This document shows positions 19,576-27,609 of a DNA stretch of 64,000 bases, piece by piece. Position 1 is the stretch's first letter; each line of letters begins with the position of its first letter. Below the pieces are notes generated by a model. The model did no database searches. It saw only the letters and a program-made list of their open reading frames with translations, and had not been told where the DNA came from. Source of the stretch: Herpetosiphonaceae bacterium. Its GTDB lineage: Bacteria > Chloroflexota > Chloroflexia > Chloroflexales > Herpetosiphonaceae. The stretch is from positions 1 through 64,000 of the forward strand of contig BPHZ01000003.1 in NCBI GenBank assembly GCA_026003835.1, given 5' to 3'. The translations under genes and the position numbers were made by a program.

Positions 19576-20906
19576 TGGAACAAATAACGCGCTCAACTGG
19601 AATATTCGACGCTTATCATCCGCCGCCGCGCGAGCTGATCGACGACTGCGTCCACTGTGGCTTCTGCCTGCCCGCCTGCCCAACCTACATGCTCTGGGGG
19701 GAGGAGATGGACTCGCCCCGAGGGCGGATCTACCTGATGAAGCTCGGCGTCGAGGGCGAAGCCGCGATGACTGATAGTTACGTGCGCCATTTCGACCAAT
19801 GCCTTGGCTGTATGGCATGTGTGACCGCCTGCCCGTCCGGGGTTCGCTACGATCAGCTCATCGAGGCGACGCGGCCGCAGCTTGAGCGGCTGCACCGCCG
19901 CTCGTTCGCCGATCGTCTGTTTCGACGGCTGATCTTTGAGCTGTTCCCTCACCCTGGCCGGCTGCGACTGCTGGCGTTGCCGCTCTGGCTGTACCAGCGG
20001 TCGGGGCTGCGGCGTCTGGCGCGGCGCTCGGGGCTGGTTGGCCTGCTGCCGCGGCGCCTTCGGGCGATGGAGTCCCTGCTGCCTGATGTCTCGCTGAGCG
20101 CGTTGCGGCCGGCTGCTACCGGCCGCGTTCCGGCGTGTGGCCGGCAGCGCCGGCGGGTTGGGATGTTGCTGGGCTGTGTGCAGCGTGTTTTCTATGGTGA
20201 TGTCAATGCTGCCACGGCGCATGTGCTGGCTGCCGAGGGCTGTGAGGTGGTCATTCCCCAGGCGCAGGGTTGCTGCGGCGCGCTCCTGCTCCATGCCGGC
20301 CACGAGCGGGAGGCGCAGATGCTGGCCCGCAGCCTGATCGATGCCTTTGAGCAGGCGGATGTTGATACCATTGTGGTCAATGCTGCCGGCTGCGGCTCGA
20401 CTCTCAAGGAGTATGGTCGCTTGCTGTCCGACGACCCCGCCTACGCCGGGCGGGCGCGCGCCTTCGCCGAGAAGTGTAGAGATATTTCTGAGGTTCTTGC
20501 GGAGCTGGATCCGCAGGCGCCGCGCCATCCGCTTCCCATCCGCGTAGCCTACCACGATGCCTGTCATCTCCAACATGCCCAGGGCATCAGGCGCGAGCCG
20601 CGCCATGTGCTGGCAGCTATCCCCGGCGTTGAGCTGATCGAGATCCCCGAAGGTGTCCTCTGCTGTGGATCCGCAGGTATCTACAATCTGGTGGAGCCGG
20701 AGCCGGCCCAGGAGTTGGGCGACCGTAAGGTACAGAATATTCTCTCTACCAATGCTGATGTGGTTGTCTCAAGCAACCCCGGCTGTCTGCTTCAGATGAG
20801 AAGCGGGCTGGAGCGGGCCGGGCGCTCAGTGCCCCTGCTGCACATGGTCGAGCTTGTCGACGCATCGATCCGTGGGCTGCCGGTGGATGCGCTGCTGCGC
20901 CGTTGA
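19575..20906 (+). CDS. glcF: Glycolate oxidase iron-sulfur subunit GlcF
   Basis: 443 residues. Two [4Fe-4S] clusters are predicted from CVHCGFCLPACPTY and CLGCMACVTACPSG in the first 100 residues. Two CCG-type cysteine-rich domains follow (QAQGCCGALLLHAGHE; YHDACHLQHAQG; GVLCCGSAGIYNLVEP), which resemble the HdrB/GlpC ligands for a non-cubane cluster. It passes electrons from GlcD/GlcE to membrane quinone. GTG 19575 with a GGGGGA upstream is chosen; the frame extends upstream but overlaps glcE there. Last gene of the operon. Confidence 0.88.
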   Translation: MEQITRSTGIFDAYHPPPRELIDDCVHCGFCLPACPTYMLWGEEMDSPRGRIYLMKLGVEGEAAMTDSYVRHFDQCLGCMACVTACPSGVRYDQLIEATRPQLERLHRRSFADRLFRRLIFELFPHPGRLRLLALPLWLYQRSGLRRLARRSGLVGLLPRRLRAMESLLPDVSLSALRPAATGRVPACGRQRRRVGMLLGCVQRVFYGDVNAATAHVLAAEGCEVVIPQAQGCCGALLLHAGHEREAQMLARSLIDAFEQADVDTIVVNAAGCGSTLKEYGRLLSDDPAYAGRARAFAEKCRDISEVLAELDPQAPRHPLPIRVAYHDACHLQHAQGIRREPRHVLAAIPGVELIEIPEGVLCCGSAGIYNLVEPEPAQELGDRKVQNILSTNADVVVSSNPGCLLQMRSGLERAGRSVPLLHMVELVDASIRGLPVDALLRR

Positions 20907-20953
20907 GCTGGCTGGTCGATACTCGCTATTTCGGATGAAAGGAGGGATGGGCG

Positions 20954-21028
20954 GTGAGCGAGCAGGTGCAACCTGACGCTGTTGGCCGGGAAGAGGCGAT
21001 CTACCCAGTGACACTCCGCTGGGGCTGA
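20954..21028 (+). pseudogene. Displaced 5' fragment of the GNAT gene
   Basis: A strong AGGAGGG lies just ahead of GTG 20954, which opens 24 codons (SEQVQPDAVGREEA, then IYPVTLRW) and then hits TGA inside the hairpin at 21021. The codons on the far side of the folded element read FPSVTPERWDDLV in frame with the GNAT gene. The simplest reading is that the element split one gene near codon 18-20. Inference from the frames, not proof. Confidence 0.4.
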
Positions 21029-21400
21029 AAGCCCCGCGGCTTCTCGCGGCTAGCCGCGAGCCCGGGTACCCTGTGGGTGTCGCCGTGTCCAGGCGACTAC
21101 GCATACTCCGCTTGCCCGAAGGCAGCCGGTCTACGATACTTCTGCTGCATGCAGACTCTATCGGTTTTACGCCACCCAGAGCTTCGTGGGTGGAACCGCC
21201 AACCGATACGTTGGGAAGGTGCCATGTCTCGCTTAACCCTGAAACCGCTCGTCTGGCCACTGGCCCTTTGGTTGAGCGGGAGCGAAACACTTGTTCGTAG
21301 TGGAGCACGTTCTGGATGCGGTGTCAAGCGCCTCCGGCGGGTTAAAACCGGCGAGAAACCCGCCTGACCACAGGGGCTGAAGCCCCGAGGCTTGCGGCGG
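21021..21400 (+). ncRNA. Folded RNA-like insertion element (possible stand-alone omega-RNA / IS200-IS605 relic)
   Basis: No convincing protein is encoded here, but perfect helices are unusually dense: GGGGCT/AGCCCC (21021-21035), the 18-base palindrome at 21043-21060, GTCGCC/GGCGAC (21079/21092), ATCGGTT/AACCGAT (21160/21201) enclosing CCACCCA/TGGGTGG (21172/21187), CGCTTAACC/GGTTGAGCG (21230/21270), GGCGGGTT/AACCCGCC (21336/21357) and a second GGGGCT/AGCCCC (21373-21386). The two ends share GGGGCTGAA(A)GCCCCG plus a GGCTT, that is, imperfect direct repeats. It separates two halves of a GNAT gene. HEARO/IscB omega-RNAs, TnpB omega-RNAs and IS605-derived palindromic MITEs all have this general look. 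I cannot align it to any of them here. Confidence 0.45.
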
Positions 21401-21437
21401 GTTCCCTTCTGTCACCCCTGAGCGCTGGGATGATCTC

Positions 21438-21950
21438 GTGCGGCTCTTTGGCGAGCGGGGCGCGTATGCCGGCTGCTGGTGTATGTGGTGGCGTCTGACG
21501 GGGAATGAGTTTAGCGCAAACAGGGGAGCGGGGAATAAGCAGATGCTCAGGCAGCTGGTTGACTCAGGCAGGGTTCCCGGCCTGCTGGCGTATGTTGGCG
21601 ACCAACCCGCCGGCTGGTGCTCGGTTGCTCCACGCCGGGAGTTCGTGCGCTTCGAGCGGTCGCGCTACTGGAAGCCAGTCGATGACCAGCCGGTCTGGTC
21701 GATCGTCTGCTTCTACGTGGATCGCCGCTATCGTGGGCGCGGCCTTGCCAGGGCGCTGCTGCGCGCCGCGGTCCGCTATGCCGCCGAGCACGGCGCTGAG
21801 GTTGTTGAGGGCTACCCGCGCGACAGCGGGCAAAGGCTCGACGCCAGCTCGCTCTATATCGGCAGCGTTGCGATGTTCCGCGAGGCCGGCTTTGAGGAGG
21901 TCGCCCGCCGCCATCCTGAGCGTCCTGTGATGCGCCTGCGGCTGCGCTGA
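21438..21950 (+). CDS. GNAT-family N-acetyltransferase (5' end probably displaced)
   Basis: The GNAT fold transfers an acetyl group from acetyl-CoA. The acetyl-CoA loop is visible as VDRRYRGRGLARALLRAAV, preceded by the beta4 strand PVWSIVCFYV. An N-terminal LFGERGAYAGCWCMWWRLT is typical of a small-molecule GNAT subgroup. The first possible start is GTG 21438, but in-frame codons VTPERWDDL upstream look like real protein and no good start precedes them before a TGA at 21378. The native N-terminus is probably the fragment at 20954. If GTG 21438 is used, about 20 residues are missing and activity is doubtful. Substrate unknown. Confidence 0.75.
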   Translation: MRLFGERGAYAGCWCMWWRLTGNEFSANRGAGNKQMLRQLVDSGRVPGLLAYVGDQPAGWCSVAPRREFVRFERSRYWKPVDDQPVWSIVCFYVDRRYRGRGLARALLRAAVRYAAEHGAEVVEGYPRDSGQRLDASSLYIGSVAMFREAGFEEVARRHPERPVMRLRLR

Positions 21951-21975
21951 TGGTTGGCGCAGGCCGCAATAATGT

Positions 21976-22014
21976 GGAGAGGCGTTGCTACCCGAAGGTA
22001 GCCAACGCCTCTCC
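21976..22014. terminator. Bidirectional hairpin between convergent genes
   Basis: GGAGAGGCGTTG-CTACC, loop CGAA, GGTAG, one bulged C, CAACGCCTCTCC: a 17-bp stem between the ends of the GNAT gene and the convergent 5'-nucleotidase. Neither side has a long T tract, so termination may be imperfect. Confidence 0.6.
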
Positions 22015-22073
22015 TGTTTACCCCTGTTTTCCAGGCCATGACGACCTTCTCAGGCCGTCACGTAGGCCGAAGC

Positions 22074-23840
22074 CTAGCGACGTACGCGCCGCAGCGCCAC
22101 GCCGCCGGTCATCAGCAGCAGAGCAACTGCCAGCACCAGCACCGGGGCTGGCAGTGTGGGCGTCTCTGCGGTGTTGGGCAGCGCCGCCGGCACCTCGGCT
22201 ACGCCAGTCCCTGGCAGCGGCGCGCCGCCAAAGCCGGTGGTGCTCTCTACAATGCGTCCTTCGGTCTGCGGGTTGACCGGTGAATTGGCGCCGATGTATT
22301 CCATCACGGCGTCGGCCAGGAGCAGGCCGGTGTCGGTCTTGTTCTGCCCCTCGGTGAAGACGCTGTAACCGTCGCCGCCGTTAAGCAGGAAGTTGTTGGT
22401 GACGACGCGGTAGGTGGCGCTGTCGTTGAGCGGCTTGTAGCTGCCGTCGCTGCCGCGCACCTGGACGTCGACGACGCGCGAGCCGGCTGGGGCCGCCGGA
22501 TTGTAGGCAAAGCGCATGCCTGCAACCTGCGGGAAGCGACCGGCGCCTTCTTCGACCCTGCTGACGCCATTTTCCAGCGCTTGCTTGAGCTGTGCGCCGG
22601 TCAGGTCAACCCAGACGATCGTGTTGCCGAAGGGGAGCACCTCCAGCACCTGGCCGACGGTTATGTTGCCCGCTTCGATGCTGGCCCGGATGCCGCCGCC
22701 GTTCATAATTGCTACATCGCCGCTGCCGGAGGTGCTGCGCACCTTCCACAGGGTCGCATCGGCGACCAGGTTGCCCAGGTTAGTCTCCTTGCTGCGTACG
22801 TCGGACCGGTCGCCATTGAGTCGGACAGCGGCCGAGCCGATGACCCTGTTGCGCAGCTCTTCGAGCGGGGCCGCGAACTCCTGGAGCTTAGCCTCGAATG
22901 TGGGGTCGGGCGTAATGCTCTCGTCGACAGGGTGCGGGGAGCCTTCCCAGTAGACGACCTGACCGCTGTTGTCGAAGACTACGCGGATATCGCCGAGATA
23001 CTTGCCCCACTCCCAATCGGTTACAACCAGCACAGTACGGCCGTCCGGCGCTTTTTCGACCACAGGGTAGGGGCCGACGGCGCCGGGCATGTTGCCGACA
23101 GGTGAGTGTGAGTGGCCGCCGACGATAACGTCGATACCTTCGACGCTGCGCGCCAGCTCCATATCAAACAAGATACCGATATGGGTGACGGCGATGATCT
23201 TGTTGACGCCCTCAGCCTGGAGTTCGGCTACCGCTTCCCTGGCTGCCTGGATATAGTTGGTGAAGGTGACGTCGGGGCCGGGGCTTGACAGAATCGTTGT
23301 CTCTTCTGTTGTCAGGCCGAAGACGCCGACCTCTTGGCCGTCGATATCGAAGATGACCCAGCGGTAGATCTTATCATAGAGCGGAGAGGTTTCGGCTACC
23401 TCGATGTTGGCCGAGAGCATGGGGAAGTTGATGGCATCGATGAACCGGGCCAGAGCCTCCGGCCCCCGATCGAACTCGTGATTGCCAACTGCTGCGCCGT
23501 CATAGCCTAGCTCGTTGTAGAACCAGGCATCGGCCAGCCCTTCGTACTGGTTGAAGTACAGCGTGCCCTGGAAAATATCGCCGGCGTCGAGGAGCAGAAC
23601 CGGCTCGCCGAGCGCGGCGCTGTCCGTTCGTAGCTGATCGACCAGCGTTTTGCGCCGCGCGATGCCGCCAAGCTTCTGATTGCCTACGGTAACGGGCTCC
23701 AGGTGAGCATGATGATCGTTTGTGTGGAGAATGCGCAGGATAAATCTTGAGTCCTGCGCTGCGGTCGGTTGAACGAAACCGATGAGGGTGATGATGAGGG
23801 TCAGGGCCAACAGCGCGCTGAATCGCCGTAGAAGTTGCAT
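22074..23840 (-). CDS. Cell-surface 5'-nucleotidase / 2',3'-cyclic phosphodiesterase (UshA-like) with sortase-type tail
   Basis: 588 residues. Hydrolyses extracellular nucleotides to nucleosides and phosphate. A signal peptide (about 1-28, LLALTLIITLIGFVQPTAAQ) is followed by a metallophosphatase domain with ILHTNDHHAHLEP, LLLDAGDIFQGT, GNHEFDRG and a later GGHSHSP. From about residue 330 comes the 5'-nucleotidase C-terminal substrate domain (MNGGGIRASIEAGNITVGQV; FLLNGGDGYSVF). The extreme C-terminus reads LPNTAETPTLPAPVLVLAVA then RRVRR, that is, an LPxT-type motif, a hydrophobic stretch and a basic tail, matching a cell-wall sorting signal. The start follows AAGGAGGC. The gene is monocistronic, with a hairpin after its stop. 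Confidence 0.88.
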   Translation of the reverse strand: MQLLRRFSALLALTLIITLIGFVQPTAAQDSRFILRILHTNDHHAHLEPVTVGNQKLGGIARRKTLVDQLRTDSAALGEPVLLLDAGDIFQGTLYFNQYEGLADAWFYNELGYDGAAVGNHEFDRGPEALARFIDAINFPMLSANIEVAETSPLYDKIYRWVIFDIDGQEVGVFGLTTEETTILSSPGPDVTFTNYIQAAREAVAELQAEGVNKIIAVTHIGILFDMELARSVEGIDVIVGGHSHSPVGNMPGAVGPYPVVEKAPDGRTVLVVTDWEWGKYLGDIRVVFDNSGQVVYWEGSPHPVDESITPDPTFEAKLQEFAAPLEELRNRVIGSAAVRLNGDRSDVRSKETNLGNLVADATLWKVRSTSGSGDVAIMNGGGIRASIEAGNITVGQVLEVLPFGNTIVWVDLTGAQLKQALENGVSRVEEGAGRFPQVAGMRFAYNPAAPAGSRVVDVQVRGSDGSYKPLNDSATYRVVTNNFLLNGGDGYSVFTEGQNKTDTGLLLADAVMEYIGANSPVNPQTEGRIVESTTGFGGAPLPGTGVAEVPAALPNTAETPTLPAPVLVLAVALLLMTGGVALRRVRR

Positions 23841-23933
23841 ACAGCCTCCTTGCTAGAATGGCAAACGTAGCCCTCTGAAGAGCCTCAAAGGTGCGGCTGA
23901 GTTTTCGCGGGAAACCCTATGGTTGGCGTCGCT

Positions 23934-23963
23934 ATTGTACTACGATGCTCTCCAACCATGCAA
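23934..23963 (-). promoter_or_regulatory. Promoter of the 5'-nucleotidase gene
   Basis: On the - strand TTGCAT (23963-23958), 18 bp, TACAAT (23939-23934), about 95 bases ahead of the start codon. The rest of the 424-base gap to the gene at 24265 holds no gene that I can support. Confidence 0.45.
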
Positions 23964-24199
23964 CTTGATGATCTGAACGCGCTGCGATCATCGGTGCGCC
24001 TGTAGCCAGGCTCATTATCTTATAGGTGTCGGCGGTGCTATCGCTGGATCCCCTTTGGCGTGGCGCTCGGTGATTGAGGCGTTCGTGATTGCATGCAGTA
24101 GGAGAGATCCGGTCTTGTCCTTTCTAATCCGACATGCTACTATAGCTTTACAAATGCCCCAGAGTGGTTATAGAACCGGGCTGGAATTCGTGACCCCTT

Positions 24200-24230
24200 T
24201 TGTAAACGTCCTCTTGAACGTTTATACAAT
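24200..24230 (+). promoter_or_regulatory. Promoter with overlapping inverted repeat ahead of the metallopeptidase gene
   Basis: TTGTAA (24200-24205) and TACAAT (24225-24230), 19 bp apart. The same stretch is an imperfect palindrome: TTGTAAACGT, eight bases, ACGTTTATACAA. This is the arrangement expected of a repressor site over a promoter. The start codon is 34 bases downstream. Confidence 0.45.
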
Positions 24231-24264
24231 AAAGACACTTTCGAGTACCTGGACAGGAGGGGGT

Positions 24265-25071
24265 ATGAAAGACCGCACACAGGCCACGAAAACGGTCCGG
24301 CGTAAGCACCGGATGACCGTTATTTCTGAGATTGATGGCCTAAAAGCAGGTGTGGGAGCCTCGGCCTTTGTTCATATCCTTCGCCGTCCGGGTGATATTC
24401 TGGCGATGCAGCGGATCGTGGGTAATCAGGCTATCCAGCGCATGCTGGCGCAGCCGGTCCAATCTCGTTTTAGTACGACGCCGGCCATCCAGCGTATGGC
24501 TGCTACAGATATTGATAAGAAGACGATCATTGAGGAGTTGTATAACGATAAAGTATTAGGTAAAGATGTTTTACAGCTAATAAATGAACAAGGTATTGAG
24601 ATATTTGCCTGTACAAAGATGTCCTATAAAGGGAAAGAACAAGACAATTCTGAAGGAGTAACATTCCCGTATGAAGATCCTATACAAATATATATCAATA
24701 TATCCGATATTCAAGATAATAAACACCTTGCTTCAACTATTTTTCATGAATCTCTGCATGCTCTTGACCCAAACACCCCATCCGAGGGGGACGATAGCGA
24801 AGAAGCGATGAAAAAGGATCTTGAAAATGAAGTAAATGTTTTTACAGAGGAGATAAAGTATGCTATTAGAAAAGGTGGCGCGCTTCTTCAAACTGCAAAG
24901 GATAAAGGATATGTAATAGAAAATGAATCGGGTGAATATATTGTAAATCCAGAAATTCCCGGCCTAATTACGGGTAGCTATGATCAATACAAGCTTGAGA
25001 AACGCTCCGATCGATTTTCACTGGAGAATTGGCAGTTTGAGAATCCTGTGCGGATAGATCTTGAGCCCTAA
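24265..25071 (+). CDS. Chimeric HExxH metallopeptidase with contractile-injection-type N-terminal motif
   Basis: 268 residues from ATG 24265 behind AGGAGGGGG; the open frame to 24055 is not used. Residues 45-62 (ILAMQRIVGNQAIQRMLA) match the short LQR-x-x-GN-x-x-V/I-x-R-L signature that opens many DUF4157 and extracellular contractile-injection-system cargo proteins. A second AIQRM lies at 74-78. The C-terminal part has a zinc-protease motif HESLHALD (His161, Glu162, His165), with Glu186 or Glu189 as candidate third ligand. G+C falls from about 58% over the first 80 codons to 27% at 24541-24600, so the catalytic part looks acquired. No injection-system gene lies in the window. A toxin or effector role is inference. 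Its G+C differs sharply from every other gene here. Confidence 0.7.
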   Translation: MKDRTQATKTVRRKHRMTVISEIDGLKAGVGASAFVHILRRPGDILAMQRIVGNQAIQRMLAQPVQSRFSTTPAIQRMAATDIDKKTIIEELYNDKVLGKDVLQLINEQGIEIFACTKMSYKGKEQDNSEGVTFPYEDPIQIYINISDIQDNKHLASTIFHESLHALDPNTPSEGDDSEEAMKKDLENEVNVFTEEIKYAIRKGGALLQTAKDKGYVIENESGEYIVNPEIPGLITGSYDQYKLEKRSDRFSLENWQFENPVRIDLEP

Positions 25072-25122
25072 TCGAACAGAAGTCGTTGATCTCCTCTGCA
25101 ACGCGGAATCCTGGCCAGCTAC

Positions 25123-26637
25123 TTAGCCGACGAGCAGCGGGGCTCGTTCATGCGCTCGCGTCCTTGGCAGAAAGAGCGCTGGAATGATTGCCAGCAGACA
25201 GAGCAATGCGGCCATTCTGAAGCTCTGCGTGTAGATCAAGAGCGTCGCTTGCTGAATGGCCGCTGCCAGCTCTTCGCGCTGGCTCAATGGGATGCTCCGG
25301 CCGATCTCGGCGAAGTACACTGTCTTTTTTGCCAGACTCCACGACGCGAGGACGGCGATACCGATCGTCATGCCGACAAGGCGCATGACGGTGAGCAGTG
25401 CCGCTGCGGTCGTCATCCGCTCGCGCCCGACCGCGCCGATGGCTGCCGCTCCTAATGGCGCGATGACCAGCCCAAAGCCGAGTCCTGTCAGCAGCAGATC
25501 GATCGTCGCATGGAGATCGCTGACATCGACAGTCCAGCTGCCCAGCAGCCAGAAGCCGGCCGCTGAAACGAGCAGTCCCAGTACGGCGACGCTGCGTCCC
25601 GCTACCCTCCGCATAAGCAGGCCGCCTACGATAGCGCCGACGGGGATCATCGCCGTCAGCCGCATCAGCAGCAGCCCGCCGGAGAGCGGATCGCCTTCGC
25701 GCACGGTGTTTTCAAGAAAGGGGATGTTGACCATCGCTACGATCAGCGCTGCGCCTACAAGAAAGTTGGCGGTATTGGCGCCTGAGAAGGCGGGACGGCG
25801 AAAGGCAGCCAGTTCAATCAGCGGCGCGCTTGCTCGCCGCTCCCACCACAGGAATCCTGCGAATGTCGCCGCTGCGCCGAACAGTAGGGCCAGCGTTCCC
25901 GGCGCTGTCCACTCTACGGCAAAGCTGCCGGCCTGCGCAGGGTCGACACCAGCGACGCTGCTGCCTACCGAGCGCGAGAGGGCTACGGTTAGCATGGTCA
26001 ATGACGCCGCCAGCAGGGCGCCGCCGGCATAATCGATCCTGCCCCGCTCGCGTGGGATGGCTCGCATTGTCAGGTAGAGCCCGACGCAGATCAGCGCCGC
26101 CAGTGGCAGGTTAAGCCAGAAGATCCAGCGCCAGCCAAGCAGGTTGGTGATCAGGCCACCGTAGGCTGGCCCCAGCACTCCTCCGGCCTCGGCGGCGGCG
26201 CCGATGAAGCCAAGCGCCGTGGCCCCTTCACCTTTGGATTGCGCTACGGCGATCGCCATGCCGATGGGCAGCACGGCGCCACCGCCAATGGCCTGCACTA
26301 TACGCCAGCCCACGAGAATCCAGAGGCTCTCCGCCATGGCACAGCCGATTGAGGCGACGCCAAAGAGCAGCAGTGAGGCGATGTAGATGCGCTGCAGCCC
26401 GTAGATGTCGGCTACCCGGCCGAGCAGCGGCATCGCCGCTGTGTAGCCGAGTAGGTATCCGGTGACGATCCAAAACGCTTTATCCAGCTCCTGATCGGTA
26501 ATGTTGAGATCGGCGGCCATACCCGGCAGCGCCGTTACGATGACTGTCTGATCCAGGGCTGCGAGGAAGATGCCTAACGCTGCTATGATGAGGCCCCAGT
26601 GGTGCCTTGCCGAGGCCGTTTTTCCCGTCAAGGCCAT
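25123..26637 (-). CDS. MFS drug:H+ antiporter, DHA2 family (14 membrane helices)
   Basis: 504 residues. Exports amphipathic or cationic compounds using the proton gradient. Helix 1 carries the DHA2 motif LDQTVIVTALPGMAADL. MPLLGRVADIYGLQRIYIAS is motif A in loop 2-3, followed by GWRIVQAIGGGAVLPIGMAI. The antiporter motif C region is visible in GAAAEAGGVLGPAYGGLI. Fourteen hydrophobic segments can be counted, the family's usual number. ATG 26637 follows AAGGAGAA. It is convergent with the metallopeptidase and separated from the upstream lipoprotein by a repeat copy. Substrate unknown; no neighbouring TetR- or MarR-type regulator is present. Confidence 0.88.
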   Translation of the reverse strand: MALTGKTASARHHWGLIIAALGIFLAALDQTVIVTALPGMAADLNITDQELDKAFWIVTGYLLGYTAAMPLLGRVADIYGLQRIYIASLLLFGVASIGCAMAESLWILVGWRIVQAIGGGAVLPIGMAIAVAQSKGEGATALGFIGAAAEAGGVLGPAYGGLITNLLGWRWIFWLNLPLAALICVGLYLTMRAIPRERGRIDYAGGALLAASLTMLTVALSRSVGSSVAGVDPAQAGSFAVEWTAPGTLALLFGAAATFAGFLWWERRASAPLIELAAFRRPAFSGANTANFLVGAALIVAMVNIPFLENTVREGDPLSGGLLLMRLTAMIPVGAIVGGLLMRRVAGRSVAVLGLLVSAAGFWLLGSWTVDVSDLHATIDLLLTGLGFGLVIAPLGAAAIGAVGRERMTTAAALLTVMRLVGMTIGIAVLASWSLAKKTVYFAEIGRSIPLSQREELAAAIQQATLLIYTQSFRMAALLCLLAIIPALFLPRTRAHERAPLLVG

Positions 26638-26663
26638 GCCGTTCTCCTTGGATGAAAAAGCTA

Positions 26664-26721
26664 ATGGGAGGGTTCGGAGGGGCTACGACCCTGCGGCTCC
26701 CTCTTCCACATCACGATCAAT
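26664..26721 (-). repeat. Dispersed intergenic hairpin repeat, copy 3 (inverted)
   Basis: Read on the - strand it gives GAGGGAGCCGCAGGGTCG, TAGCCCCTCCGAACCCTCCC, in the same order as copies at 18208 and 56853. It lies between the lipoprotein stop and the exporter start. It is the most diverged of the three copies. Confidence 0.5.
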
Positions 26722-26732
26722 GTCGTTGACCG

Positions 26733-27429
26733 CTACTCCGGTCGCTCGATTGTTACGTCCTTGCCGAAATCGCTGAGTACCAGGGTGCGCTTGATATCCT
26801 CCGGTTCGCTTGGATCGAGCGGGCCAACGGCGACGATCCGGCGCGGGAGCTTGTCAACTGCGCCGATCCAGACCTCGATCTGCAGCGTTCCCTCGGGGAC
26901 TGGGCCGCCGATAAGTGGTTGCAGGACGGCGGCATTGGCACTGCCTACGATGTGGTGGGTCTCCACTCCCTCAATCGTCTCGCGGCCTTGCGCCTGCGGA
27001 TTCTGCAAACCGCTCAGCACGGCGCTGACGCCTTGCGCGGGCGAGAAGCTGCTCAGCGCCTGGCTATCTTCTACCTTCTCCCATCTGGTCGGATCCAGCG
27101 GGTTGGTCAGGTAGGCCTCGTCGCCGATGATGATGGCATTGATGCTGATCGGCAGAGGTACAATCGCTGAGTTGGGCTTTGAGCGAGCCTCTGAGCATCT
27201 GTGGTTGTTTGAAGTCGCCCTCGGCGCTGAGGAGCGCCAGTCCGCCAAGTGGTGTGTCGATGGGCGCAGGTTTGCCCTGGCTCACCGTCATCTGAAAGTG
27301 AAAGGTATCAGCCGTCTGGAAGGCGTCGGCGCTCTCTAGCGCCAGTTTCTGCGCGTCTATCTGTTCGCCGCCGCAGCCTGCAAGCATCAGCAGTGCGACG
27401 ACGATGAGCGCGAACGCGCGATGGTACAT
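26733..27429 (-). pseudogene. LppX/LprG-like lipoprotein, one apparent +1 frameshift
   Basis: ATG 27429 follows GGAGGGAA and opens a lipoprotein signal (ALIVVALLMLAGCGG, lipobox LAGC). A sequence of the LppX/LprAFG type follows: a long beta-half-barrel that binds or carries lipids, with ESADAFQTADTFHFQM at its start. The frame breaks at the GGG at 27174-27176. Deleting one base joins GSLKANSAIVPLPISI to GDEAYLTNPLDPTRWEKV and on to FGKDVTIERPE. The restored protein would be about 231 residues. These lipoproteins are often encoded beside DHA2/P55-type exporters, and a DHA2 exporter is the next gene downstream, so a joint role in lipid or glycolipid export is plausible. Confidence 0.65.
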
Positions 27430-27609
27430 AGAGTTCCCTCCTATCCCGCATTGCCGCCTGGAGTCTGTTCTGCGTGAGGGTAGCACACAGAGCGGTCCCC
27501 GTCAACGTGCTGCCCTCTCGTCTGGCTTTCTCGTCGATCTCCTGGCATATGTGTTGCTTAGTCCCCCATTCATGCCGGTGATCGCTGTGAGCGTTGAGGA
27601 GAAAGAAGG

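Noticed and set aside
21215..21270. Cobalamin riboswitch (GGGAAGGTG and GCCACTG resemble parts of it)
   Set aside because: The pieces are in the wrong order and spacing, and no B12-related gene follows.
21073..21367. Short + strand open frames in the folded element (about 75-96 aa)
   Set aside because: They have no family resemblance, overlap perfect hairpins, and several frames are open at once because of G/C bias. RNA structure explains the region better.
22581..23105. 174-residue + strand frame inside the 5'-nucleotidase
   Set aside because: Antisense shadow without motif or ribosome site.
24055..24264. Upstream extension of the metallopeptidase frame
   Set aside because: A strong AGGAGGGGG sits before ATG 24265, and the promoter-like hexamers lie within the extension.
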